Positions 1 to 6,610 of a DNA stretch of 7,768 nucleotides are shown piece after piece. The DNA lies in contig CAIWTL010000435.1 of the NCBI GenBank assembly GCA_903915555.1, positions 1 through 7,768 on the forward strand. Reading direction: 5' to 3'. Below the pieces are notes generated by a model. The model was not told the origin of the DNA. It ran no database searches and was given only the letters and a program-made list of their open reading frames with translations. Source of the DNA: an uncultured Micrococcales bacterium. GTDB lineage: Bacteria; Actinomycetota; Actinomycetes; S36-B12; GCA-2699445. Made by a program: the position numbers and the translations under genes. Numbering within the stretch: position 1 is the stretch's first letter; every line of letters begins with the position of its first letter.

Positions 1-2580
1 ACGCCCTACCAGCCGGAGATCTCCCAGGGGCGTCTCGAAGCGCTCCTCAATTTCCAGACCGTCATCTCGGAGCTGACCGCCCTCCCCGTCGCCAATGCCT
101 CCCTGTTGGACGAGGCCACCGCGGCGGCGGAAGCGATGACCCTGCTGCGCCGTTCGTCGAAATCCCCGTCCGACGTGTTCGTGGTGGACGCGGATATCCA
201 TCCGCAGACGCTGGCAGTGATGCGCACGCGGGCGGAGCCGCTCGGCATCGAGTTGGACGTCCGCGACATCCGCGCCTCGGGACTGCCGGACGCGGCGTTC
301 GGGCTGCTGCTGTCCTACCCGACCAGCACGGGCGGAGTCTACGACCCGACCGACATCGTCACGGTGGCCAAGCAGCAGGACATCGGGGTCGCGATGGTCA
401 CCGACCTGTTGGCCCTCACACTGCTCCGACCGCCGGGGGACCTGGGCGCGGACATCGCCATCGGCTCGGCCCAGCGGTTCGGGGTCCCCATGGGAATGGG
501 CGGCCCCCATGCGGCTTTCATGAGTGTCCGTCAGGGGCTGGAACGCATGCTCCCCGGTCGCCTCGTCGGCGTCAGCGTCGACAATGACGGTCGGCCGGCG
601 CTCCGTCTCGCGCTCCAGACCCGCGAACAGCACATCCGCCGGGACCGGGCGACGAGCAACATCTGCACCTCGCAGGTCCTGCTGGCCGTGATCGCCGGAG
701 CGTACGCGGCCTACCACGGTCCCGAAGGCCTGCGGCGCATCGCCGAGCGGGCCCATGACCACGCGTACGCCCTGGCCCGGGGCCTCTCCGCCGGCGGCCT
801 CGAACTCGTCCACCACCAGTTCTTCGACACCGTCGCATTCCGCGTGCCGGGGCAGGCGGATGCCGTGCTGTCGGAGATGGAGCGCCTGGGTGTGCTGGGT
901 CGCCGGGTGGACGACGACACGGTCGGGATCAGCACCGACGAGCTCACGAGCATGCAGGAAGTCATGGCCGTGTGGCAGGGCGTGGCGGGGGTCCTGCCGG
1001 CCTTCGGGCGCCAGCTGGCCGAGCACGTCCCCGGCGACGCCGCAGCCACCGATTCGATCCCCACTCAACTGCGTCGCCGTGACGACTACCTGACACACCC
1101 TGTGTTCCACCGGTACCGGTCCGAGACCGAGATGATGCGGTACCTGCGAAGTCTCGCGGACAAGGACATCGCCCTCGACCGCGCGATGATCCCTCTCGGC
1201 TCCTGCACTATGAAGCTCAACGCCGCCACCGCGATGGAGCCGATCACCTGGCCGGAGTTCTCGGGTCTGCACCCCTTCGCGCCACTGGCCCACATGAGCG
1301 GCTCGCGCGAACTCATCGCGCAGCTCGAGGCGTGGCTGGTCGAGGTGACCGGCTATGACGCCGTGTCCGTGCAGCCGAACGCCGGCTCACAGGGGGAGTT
1401 CGCCGGCCTTCTCGCCATCCGCGCCTATCACCGGTCGCGGGGCGACGAGCAGCGCACCGTATGTCTCATCCCCAGCAGCGCACACGGCACCAATGCCGCC
1501 AGCGCGGTGATGGCGGGTCTCAGCGTCACTGTCGTGAGATGCCGCGACAACGGTGACGTGGATATCGATCATCTTGCGGAGCTGCTCGCGGAGAAGGGTG
1601 ACCAGGTCGCGGCCCTCATGATCACCTATCCCTCGACGCACGGTGTCTTCGAGGCCGACGTCACCCGGATGTGCGAGATGGTGCACGAGGCCGGGGGCCA
1701 GGTGTACCTCGACGGCGCCAACCTGAACGCCCTCGTCGGTGTGGCGCGTCCCGGTCGCTTCGGGGCCGACGTGAGCCACCTGAACCTTCACAAGACCTTC
1801 ACGATCCCGCACGGTGGTGGCGGGCCCGGTGTCGGCCCTGTCGCCGTCAGGGGTCATCTCGCCCCCTTCCTCCCGGGACATCCGCTGATCCCGGAGGCCG
1901 GTCCCCTGGGACGGGGTCACGTGGACGGGGGAGTGGGACCGGTCTCCGCCGCGCCGTGGGGCAGCGCGGGGGTGCTGCCCATCCCGTGGGCCTACATCCG
2001 GATGATGGGCGCCGACGGCTTGCGCCGGGCCACCGAGGTGGCCATCCTGTCGGCCAACTACGTGGCCCGCCGCCTCTCCAAGGACTACCCGATCCTGTTC
2101 ACCGGTCGGGAGGGTCTCGTGGCGCACGAATGCATCCTCGACCTCCGGCCCATCACAAAGGCGACGGGAGTGACGGCCGAGGATGTTGCGAAGCGCTTGA
2201 TCGACTACGGGTTCCACGCCCCGACCATGTCCTTCCCCGTCGCCGGGACTCTCATGATCGAACCCACCGAGAGTGAGAGCCTCGCCGAGTTGGATCGCTT
2301 CTGTGAAGCCATGATCGCCATCCGCGGCGAGATCGACCGCATCGCGCAGGGGGAGTGGGAGCTCGAGGAGTCACCCCTCCGCCATGCCCCGCACCCGGCC
2401 GAGGCACTCGTCGCCGAGCCATGGAACGCGCCGTACTCGCGCCGCACTGCGGTCTATCCGGTCGCCGACCTCGTCGAGGGCAAGTACTGGCCCCCGGTGG
2501 CGCGGGTCGATCAAGCGTTCGGCGACCGCAACCTCATGTGTTCCTGTCCACCTGTGGACCAGTTCGCCGACGAACGGTGA
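1..2580 (+). CDS. gcvP: Glycine dehydrogenase (decarboxylating), glycine cleavage P-protein, 5' partial
   Basis: The product is the PLP-dependent P-protein, which decarboxylates glycine and passes the aminomethyl group to the lipoyl arm of GcvH. The frame is open from base 1 (TPYQPEISQGRLEALLNFQT), so the gene starts before the window; the TTG at 106 is internal. There are 859 residues here. The PLP lysine, in LNLHKTF, is codon 598 (1792-1794). Comparison with E. coli GcvP (Lys708, about 957 residues) suggests roughly 110 residues are missing. The N-terminal half carries GVPMGMGGPHAAF and RDRATSNICTSQ. The C-terminal half carries SCTMKLNAAT (codons 401-410), SSAHGTNAAS, YLDGANLNA and, after the lysine, the glycine-rich loop HGGGGPG (codons 604-610). 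The end, GDRNLMCSCPPVDQF, is typical of the family. Both halves are fused in one chain, unlike the split gcvPA/gcvPB form. No frameshift or missing catalytic residue is seen. The stop overlaps the next start. gcvT and gcvH are not in view. Confidence 0.97.
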   Translation, partial: TPYQPEISQGRLEALLNFQTVISELTALPVANASLLDEATAAAEAMTLLRRSSKSPSDVFVVDADIHPQTLAVMRTRAEPLGIELDVRDIRASGLPDAAFGLLLSYPTSTGGVYDPTDIVTVAKQQDIGVAMVTDLLALTLLRPPGDLGADIAIGSAQRFGVPMGMGGPHAAFMSVRQGLERMLPGRLVGVSVDNDGRPALRLALQTREQHIRRDRATSNICTSQVLLAVIAGAYAAYHGPEGLRRIAERAHDHAYALARGLSAGGLELVHHQFFDTVAFRVPGQADAVLSEMERLGVLGRRVDDDTVGISTDELTSMQEVMAVWQGVAGVLPAFGRQLAEHVPGDAAATDSIPTQLRRRDDYLTHPVFHRYRSETEMMRYLRSLADKDIALDRAMIPLGSCTMKLNAATAMEPITWPEFSGLHPFAPLAHMSGSRELIAQLEAWLVEVTGYDAVSVQPNAGSQGEFAGLLAIRAYHRSRGDEQRTVCLIPSSAHGTNAASAVMAGLSVTVVRCRDNGDVDIDHLAELLAEKGDQVAALMITYPSTHGVFEADVTRMCEMVHEAGGQVYLDGANLNALVGVARPGRFGADVSHLNLHKTFTIPHGGGGPGVGPVAVRGHLAPFLPGHPLIPEAGPLGRGHVDGGVGPVSAAPWGSAGVLPIPWAYIRMMGADGLRRATEVAILSANYVARRLSKDYPILFTGREGLVAHECILDLRPITKATGVTAEDVAKRLIDYGFHAPTMSFPVAGTLMIEPTESESLAELDRFCEAMIAIRGEIDRIAQGEWELEESPLRHAPHPAEALVAEPWNAPYSRRTAVYPVADLVEGKYWPPVARVDQAFGDRNLMCSCPPVDQFADER

Positions 2581-4139
2581 TCGACCCCGAGGGCATCAGA
2601 CTCGGGGCGATCGCGATCGTCGCGGTCCTCGTCGCCGCCGTCGCCCGCAACCGCGGGATCAATCCGTCGCTGCCACTGCTGGGCGCCGGCCTGCTGTTCG
2701 GACTCCTGCCGTTCGGCCCCGAGGCCCCGGCCGACCCCGAACTCGTCCTGGTCATCGTGCTCGCACCCCTGGTCTTCGGCGAGGCGCTGTCGAGTTCCAT
2801 CATCGACCTGCGTCGGGTCTCCCGGCCCGTCATGGGTCTGGCCATAGGCCTCGTCGTAGTGGGGGCCTTCGCCGTGGGGGCCGTGGCCCAGATGATCGTG
2901 CCGCAGCTCCCGCTGACCGTTGCGCTGTGTCTCGGCGCCATCCTGGCGCCGACCGATGCGGTTGCCGTGGCCGCCACCGCCAAGGCTGTCGCGCTCCCGC
3001 GCAGGATCGTGACCATCCTCGAGGGGGAGAGTCTCGTCAACGACGGTACGGCCCTCACGCTCCTGCGGGTGTGCGCGGTGGCCGCGGCCGCAGGAACGGT
3101 GACCGCCGGGGAAGTGGGGCTCATCCTGGTCGAAAGCGTTCTGGGCGGACTCATCGCCGGAGCGCTGGGCGGACTTTTCCTCGCTTGGGTCATCCGGCGG
3201 TCGCGCGACACGACCGTGGCCAACGGGATCATCCTCATCGCCCCCTGGCCCATCTACGCCGGCGCCGAGCGGGTGGAGGGCTCGGGAATCCTGGCAGTCG
3301 TCGTGGCAGCGCTCATCCTGGCCCACGCCACGTCATCGGCGATCACCTACGCCGGTCGGCTCCAGGCCGCGATGTTGTGGCGCACGATCCTGTTCCTCCT
3401 GCAGGCGATCGCCTTCTTCCTTGTCGGGCTGGATGTCCCCGCGGCGCTCGCCGCCTTGACCGGGGACGAGCGCAGGTCGCTGATCTACATCGTCCCGGTC
3501 GTCGTGCTGACCCTCATCGTTACCCGATTCCTCTTCGTCTACATCATGGCCACACTGACGCAGACCCGGACGCGAGGCTCCAAAGCGTGGATCGTCGTGG
3601 CCTGGGCAGGCACACGCGGTCCGGTGTCGGCGCTGGCTGCCTTCACCCTGCCGCTCACCACCGGGGCCGGTGCACCCTTCCCCGAAAGGGATCTCGTCAT
3701 CAGCATCACCTTCTGCGTCGTGGTCGTCACGCTCCTGCTCGCACCGACCATGGGCCCCCTGGCTCGGGCACTGCACCTTCCCCATGACGACGACGCGGCG
3801 ACGCTCCATCGCGTCCAGCTGTCGCTGGCGAGGGCGGCACTGGATCGACTCGAGGAGATGGAGGAGGCGGCGGAACGATCAGCTGAGCCGATACCCCGTC
3901 CCACCCTGCAACGCCTGCGGAGCGGGACCGAGGGACGTCTGCACCGGCTGGAGGAACAGGAGGGTTCCGACTCGGTCGCACCGACCCCGCACCAGGAGCG
4001 GGAGCTTCGCATCAGCATGGTCCACGCCGAGCAGGAGGAGCTGTTGCGGATGCGCGACGAGGAGGGGTTGCCGGACGATCTCGTCAGGACCATGCAGAAG
4101 GAACTGGACGTCCGGGCCCGAGCCGCCCAGTCCATCTGA
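2577..4139 (+). CDS. Na+/H+ antiporter, CPA1 (NhaP/YjcE-like) family
   Basis: This is an inner-membrane cation/proton exchanger, likely exporting Na+ (or K+) for protons in pH and salt balance. I chose the GTG at 2577 because it overlaps the gcvP stop (GTGA) and is followed at once by a hydrophobic helix; an earlier in-frame ATG at 2355 would add an arginine/proline-rich stretch that shadows gcvP. The protein has 520 residues. About 400 form a membrane domain of many hydrophobic segments. It contains LAPTDAVAV (T126, D127), the CPA1 signature GESLVNDGTAL (N155-D156, expected ion-binding site) and WAGTRGPVSA (R347). Residues about 401-520 form a charged, helical cytoplasmic tail rich in Glu/Arg, ending with EEGLPDDLVRTMQKELDVR, a tail type known from bacterial YjcE-like antiporters and possibly regulatory. 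Translation is probably coupled to gcvP, since no strong Shine-Dalgarno sequence precedes the GTG. The exact ion cannot be read from sequence. Confidence 0.92.
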   Translation: MIDPEGIRLGAIAIVAVLVAAVARNRGINPSLPLLGAGLLFGLLPFGPEAPADPELVLVIVLAPLVFGEALSSSIIDLRRVSRPVMGLAIGLVVVGAFAVGAVAQMIVPQLPLTVALCLGAILAPTDAVAVAATAKAVALPRRIVTILEGESLVNDGTALTLLRVCAVAAAAGTVTAGEVGLILVESVLGGLIAGALGGLFLAWVIRRSRDTTVANGIILIAPWPIYAGAERVEGSGILAVVVAALILAHATSSAITYAGRLQAAMLWRTILFLLQAIAFFLVGLDVPAALAALTGDERRSLIYIVPVVVLTLIVTRFLFVYIMATLTQTRTRGSKAWIVVAWAGTRGPVSALAAFTLPLTTGAGAPFPERDLVISITFCVVVVTLLLAPTMGPLARALHLPHDDDAATLHRVQLSLARAALDRLEEMEEAAERSAEPIPRPTLQRLRSGTEGRLHRLEEQEGSDSVAPTPHQERELRISMVHAEQEELLRMRDEEGLPDDLVRTMQKELDVRARAAQSI

Positions 4140-4157
4140 AGCAGCACCACGGAACGC

Positions 4158-4652
4158 TCAAGTGCGGCCCTGCTCGTCCTGCGCTTCACCGAGAACGGGG
4201 GACTCCGGATCGAACCAGTCGGCCCTCCTGACAGGCAATCCCGCCTCCGCCAACACCTCGGTCACGCGGACGTCATCATCCACGATGACGTCCAGCCGGA
4301 ACTCCTCGGCCATCGCACGATAGATCTCCAATTTGACCTGCGGAGCGGGACGGAAGTCGCCGCGTGCTCTCATGTGTAGGGCGTCATCCGGCAGACCGAG
4401 GTCGGTGAGCCAACGCCGTGTGACGCCTCGCAGGGAAGCGGGACGACCCGTGACGTACACGATGGTGACCCCGTCGGCGATGAGTTCGCGCACCATCTGC
4501 ACCCCCACCTCCAGAGGTGGGTCCGCATGGGCCGCCGCGAAGAACCCCCGCCAGTCCTTGGGCCGCCGTGCGAGGAAATGGAGGCGGTGGCGCGGATCGG
4601 CGAGAACCCCATCGATGTCGAAACCAGCGACTCCGGCCGGGTCCGATGCCAT
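4158..4652 (-). CDS. HAD-superfamily phosphatase, polynucleotide-kinase 3'-phosphatase-like
   Basis: This is a 164-residue cytoplasmic HAD hydrolase without a large cap domain. Motif I is GFDIDGVLAD, with nucleophile D12 and general acid D14. Motif II is VYVTGRP (T68). K107, in PQVKLEIY, supplies the motif III lysine, and VDDDVRV (D125-D127) gives the motif IV acidic residues. All four HAD motifs are therefore present and the enzyme should be active. The spacing, with DPRHRLHFL after motif I, resembles the phosphatase domain of T4 PseT and related polynucleotide kinase 3'-phosphatases, but there is no kinase domain and no P-loop. Its substrate could be a nucleotide, a nucleic-acid end or a small phosphate ester; sequence alone does not decide. 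The ATG at 4652 sits six bases after a TACGAT box, which suggests a leaderless mRNA. The gene ends 18 bases from the convergent antiporter gene and diverges from the thioesterase across 41 bases. Confidence 0.88.
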   Translation of the reverse strand: MASDPAGVAGFDIDGVLADPRHRLHFLARRPKDWRGFFAAAHADPPLEVGVQMVRELIADGVTIVYVTGRPASLRGVTRRWLTDLGLPDDALHMRARGDFRPAPQVKLEIYRAMAEEFRLDVIVDDDVRVTEVLAEAGLPVRRADWFDPESPVLGEAQDEQGRT

Positions 4653-4658
4653 GCCGCC

Positions 4659-4664
4659 ATCGTA
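4659..4664 (-). promoter_or_regulatory. Putative -10 box (TACGAT) of the HAD phosphatase, leaderless
   Basis: On the minus strand the sequence reads TACGAT-GGCGGC-ATG. The TANNNT hexamer lies exactly six bases before the ATG, so transcription would start at or next to the start codon. No Shine-Dalgarno sequence is present. No consensus -35 is seen; with a 17-base spacer it would fall on the -10 box of the divergent thioesterase. The call rests on sequence pattern alone. Confidence 0.55.
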
Positions 4665-4681
4665 GGGGATCCGTCGACCAG

Positions 4682-4687
4682 TAGAGT
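4682..4687 (+). promoter_or_regulatory. Putative -10 box (TAGAGT) of the thioesterase, leaderless
   Basis: The plus strand reads TAGAGT-CGCCCC-ATG, again a TANNNT hexamer six bases before the start. No ribosome binding site precedes the ATG at 4694, which agrees with a leaderless transcript. The box lies 17 bases from the opposing TACGAT box, so each occupies the -35 position of the other. TAGAGT is a moderate match to the TANNNT consensus. Confidence 0.5.
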
Positions 4688-4693
4688 CGCCCC

Positions 4694-5149
4694 ATGGCTT
4701 TGGACATCGATGCAGTCAGAGCGAGCTTCCCTCAGGCGGTTCCCATGGTGGGGACGCTGTCCCTGGAGTTCCTCGAACTCGACACCCGGAAGGCCGTCAT
4801 GCGCCTTCCCGATCAGCCGGAGTACCACAATCACGTCGCCGGACCCCATGCAGGAGCCATGTTCACGTTGGGGGAGTCGGCGTCCGGTGCCCTGGTGTTC
4901 GTCAACTTCGGGGATCGCATGGGGGAGGCGACACCACTCGCGGTGGAGGCAACGATTCGCTACCTGAAGTTCGCCAAGGGCCCAGTCACGGCCACCGCGA
5001 CGCTCGACCGGGACCCCGCAGACATCAGCGCCGAACTGGACGAGGGACGGCGCCCCGAATTCGCGGTCGAGGTGGCCATCGCCACGGAGGACGGCACCCA
5101 GACAGGGGCCATGACGGTCCTGTGGACCCTCAAGCCCAACCGCCGCTGA
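4694..5149 (+). CDS. Hotdog-fold acyl-CoA thioesterase-like protein (DUF4442/PaaI type)
   Basis: This is a 151-residue cytoplasmic protein of the small hotdog-fold thioesterase class, likely hydrolysing an acyl- or aryl-CoA; the substrate is unknown. After an N-terminal helix and strand, residues 44-65 read YHNHVAGPHAGAMFTLGESA and onward. The N46-H47, P51-H52-A53-G54 and E61 pattern matches the central helix and catalytic region of DUF4442/PaaI-like enzymes. The rest (ATPLAVEATIRYLKFAKGPV, then FAVEVAIATEDG and GAMTVLWTLK) gives the expected alternating beta strands of the hotdog sheet. Length is normal for a one-domain member acting as a dimer or tetramer. The ATG at 4694 follows a TAGAGT box by six bases, which supports this start. 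The gene diverges from the HAD phosphatase and converges on the transglycosylase gene, with 12 bases between the stop codons. A non-catalytic acyl-binding hotdog protein cannot be excluded. Confidence 0.85.
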   Translation: MALDIDAVRASFPQAVPMVGTLSLEFLELDTRKAVMRLPDQPEYHNHVAGPHAGAMFTLGESASGALVFVNFGDRMGEATPLAVEATIRYLKFAKGPVTATATLDRDPADISAELDEGRRPEFAVEVAIATEDGTQTGAMTVLWTLKPNRR

Positions 5150-5165
5150 TCGCCGTCCGGATCAG
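5146..5165. terminator. Small inverted repeat spanning both convergent stop codons
   Basis: CTGATC (5146-5151) and GATCAG (5160-5165) form a 6-bp stem around an 8-base loop. Each arm contains the TGA stop of one of the two convergent genes, the plus-strand thioesterase and the minus-strand transglycosylase. There is no T-run on either side. It may act as a weak bidirectional end signal, or it may be coincidence; a 6-bp stem is short for a terminator. Confidence 0.25.
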
Positions 5166-5698
5166 TTCCGTCGTCGGGGAAGGTGTACGTCGGTGCCCTC
5201 GATGCTCCTGACGTAGTCACGTGTCTCGCGGTACGGCGGGACCCCGTCGTGTTCGACGACCGCACCCCACCCGGCGTTGTACGCGGCCAGGGCAAGACTC
5301 TGCGTCGAGCCCCTGATGGACGACTCCTCGGCCAGTCGTATCAGGTGGCACATGAGGCGCCCCTGAGCGTCGATGGCCTCCTGGGGGTCGAAGGGATCGG
5401 CCGACCCGTCGCCGTCCCGATCGCGACCCCACCGCTGCCACGTCTCAGGCATGAACTGCGCGATGCCGCGGGCTCCGGCGGGAGATACCGCCCGCGGTTC
5501 GAACCGGGACTCCTGGTAGAGCTGGGCGGCGAGCAGTTCCGGTGTCATTCCTGGGCATGTCTGAGCGGCCTCTCGGAGTTCGTCGGCGTATCGGCGAGGA
5601 ACCGACACCTCGCGTTGCGGGACCGCGCATCCGACGAGTCCACCCGCCACGATCACGCCTCCGGTGATGGCTCCGACGATTCGTGAGCGGCGCTTCAT
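5162..5698 (-). CDS. Lipoprotein lytic transglycosylase (SLT domain, EF-hand-like loop)
   Basis: This is a predicted secreted, lipid-anchored murein hydrolase that would cleave the MurNAc-GlcNAc bond in peptidoglycan. I chose the ATG at 5698 (178 residues) because it is followed by a lipoprotein signal peptide: MKRRSR, a hydrophobic stretch (residues 7-22) and the lipobox LVGC with C24 as the acylated cysteine. An in-frame start at 5791 would lie inside rarD and add a non-signal extension. The SLT fold shows ESRF with catalytic E63, GARGIAQFMPETW (75-87) and AAYNAG (138-143). Residues 93-104, DRDGDGSADPFD, match a 12-residue EF-hand calcium loop. C48 and C117 could form a disulfide outside the cell. 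The ATG overlaps the rarD stop as ATGA, with only a weak purine-rich stretch upstream, so the gene is probably translated by coupling from the rarD mRNA. Confidence 0.9.
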   Translation of the reverse strand: MKRRSRIVGAITGGVIVAGGLVGCAVPQREVSVPRRYADELREAAQTCPGMTPELLAAQLYQESRFEPRAVSPAGARGIAQFMPETWQRWGRDRDGDGSADPFDPQEAIDAQGRLMCHLIRLAEESSIRGSTQSLALAAYNAGWGAVVEHDGVPPYRETRDYVRSIEGTDVHLPRRRN

Positions 5699-6585
5699 AC
5701 GGTTCTCGCCCGTTGGACCGTGCGGAACCTCATGACGGTGTCGGCGCTGAAGACGACCAGGGCGACCCACACCAGACCGAATCCCACCCACCGTGAGACC
5801 GGCATCGCCTCATGGAACACCGCCCAGCCGATCAGGAACTGCAGACTCGGGGTGATGTACTGCAGCAGGCCGAGCGTGACGAGGGGGATGGTCGTCGCGG
5901 CCGCGCCGAACATAAGCAGGGGGACTGCGGTCACGACACCGAGCCCCATCATCAGGAAGGCATGGCCCCAGCCCTGGGTCCCGAATGCGACCCCGTCGCC
6001 GGCGGTCAGCCACAGCACGTAGCCCGCCGCGGGGAGAATCAGCACAGTTGTCTCGATCCCCAGACTCTCCACCGGTGCGACTCCCGCCTGCTTCTTCAGC
6101 AGACCGTACAGCCCGAAGGAGCAGGCCAGCACCAGCGCGATCCAGGGTAGATGGCCGTAGGAGACGGTGAGGATAGCCACCGCCGCAGTGGCGAGCAGGA
6201 CGGCCACCCAGCCCGCGGTGGACAGACGCTCACCGAGCAGTACGACACCGAGCGCAACGGTGACCAGGGGGTTGATGAAGTAGCCGAGGGACGCCTCGAT
6301 GACCTGATCGGACAGCACCGCGTACACGTAGGTCAGCCAGTTGACCGAGAGCAGGACCGCAGCAGTGGCAAGGAGGATTCGTTGGCGACGGGTGACCGAC
6401 CTGAGCCGGGACCAGCGTCCGGTGAGGAGCACCACGCCGATGACCACCAGCAGCGACCAGATGATGCGATGGGCGAGAACCTCACCCGCACCCGCCGGCT
6501 CCAGGAGCGGGAAATACAGGGGGAACAAACCCCAGAGCAGATACGCCACCGCACCGAGCACCATTCCACGGCGTTCGAGCGTCAC
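5695..6585 (-). CDS. rarD: EamA-family transporter RarD
   Basis: This is an integral membrane protein of the drug/metabolite transporter superfamily, with two EamA repeats of about five helices each (residues about 8-140 and 147-285). At 296 residues it has the usual RarD length. RarD-type landmarks are visible: YLLWGLFPLYFPLL with EVLAHRIIWS (15-44), VNWLTYVYAV (81-90), ASLGYFINPLVTVALGVVLL (98-117) followed by GERLS, SFGLYGLLKK (156-165) and LLQYITPSLQF (240-250). The family name comes from the annotation 'chloramphenicol-sensitive protein'; the true substrate of most members is unknown, so resistance should not be assumed. The start codon is GTG, six bases after a TACTCT box, which suggests a leaderless message. 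The downstream transglycosylase gene overlaps by four bases. The upstream metallophosphoesterase is separated by 80 bases carrying a strong hairpin. Confidence 0.93.
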   Translation of the reverse strand: MTLERRGMVLGAVAYLLWGLFPLYFPLLEPAGAGEVLAHRIIWSLLVVIGVVLLTGRWSRLRSVTRRQRILLATAAVLLSVNWLTYVYAVLSDQVIEASLGYFINPLVTVALGVVLLGERLSTAGWVAVLLATAAVAILTVSYGHLPWIALVLACSFGLYGLLKKQAGVAPVESLGIETTVLILPAAGYVLWLTAGDGVAFGTQGWGHAFLMMGLGVVTAVPLLMFGAAATTIPLVTLGLLQYITPSLQFLIGWAVFHEAMPVSRWVGFGLVWVALVVFSADTVMRFRTVQRARTV

Positions 6586-6591
6586 GTCCCG

Positions 6592-6597
6592 AGAGTA
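6592..6597 (-). promoter_or_regulatory. Putative -10 box (TACTCT) of the rarD operon, leaderless
   Basis: The minus strand reads TACTCT-CGGGAC-GTG, a TANNNT hexamer six bases before the rarD GTG. This is the same spacing as at the two other promoter-proximal starts in the window. No ribosome binding site is seen. A 17-base spacer would put the -35 region at about 6615-6620, inside the arm of the long hairpin at 6611-6657. Confidence 0.5.
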
Positions 6598-6610
6598 CGG
6601 GTCTCTGCCA

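Noticed and set aside
106..108. A start codon for gcvP at 106
   Set aside because: It is an internal TTG. The same frame is open from base 1 and encodes recognisable GcvP sequence before it.
1387..2217. 276-codon open frame on the minus strand inside gcvP
   Set aside because: It lies antisense to the PLP-site half of gcvP, and its His/Gly/Arg-rich product shows no domain. It is a by-product of high GC content.
2546..2559. Inverted repeat GTCCAC-CT-GTGGAC just before the antiporter start
   Set aside because: It encodes the conserved GcvP C-terminal CPPVD stretch, and its realistic stem is only five pairs.
2355..2576. In-frame upstream extension of the antiporter from ATG 2355
   Set aside because: The added residues are Arg/Pro-rich and read gcvP out of frame. 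GTG 2577 gives a normal N-terminus and a typical 4-base overlap.
2511..3326. 271-codon minus-strand open frame inside the antiporter gene
   Set aside because: Low-complexity Asp/Gly/Glu/His composition, no domain, and complete overlap with the antiporter.
2384..3787. 467-codon plus-strand open frame across the gcvP-antiporter junction
   Set aside because: The product is almost all Arg, Pro, Gly, His and Asp and overlaps two well-supported genes. It is a frame shadow.
4504..4521. 7-bp hairpin (CCCACCT / AGGTGGG) within the HAD phosphatase gene
   Set aside because: It is in the middle of conserved coding sequence and short. It is most simply explained by codons for Asp-Pro-Pro-Leu-Glu-Val.
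5699..5791. Longer transglycosylase start at 5791
   Set aside because: It would overlap rarD by 97 bases and put 31 charged residues before an otherwise perfect lipoprotein signal peptide.
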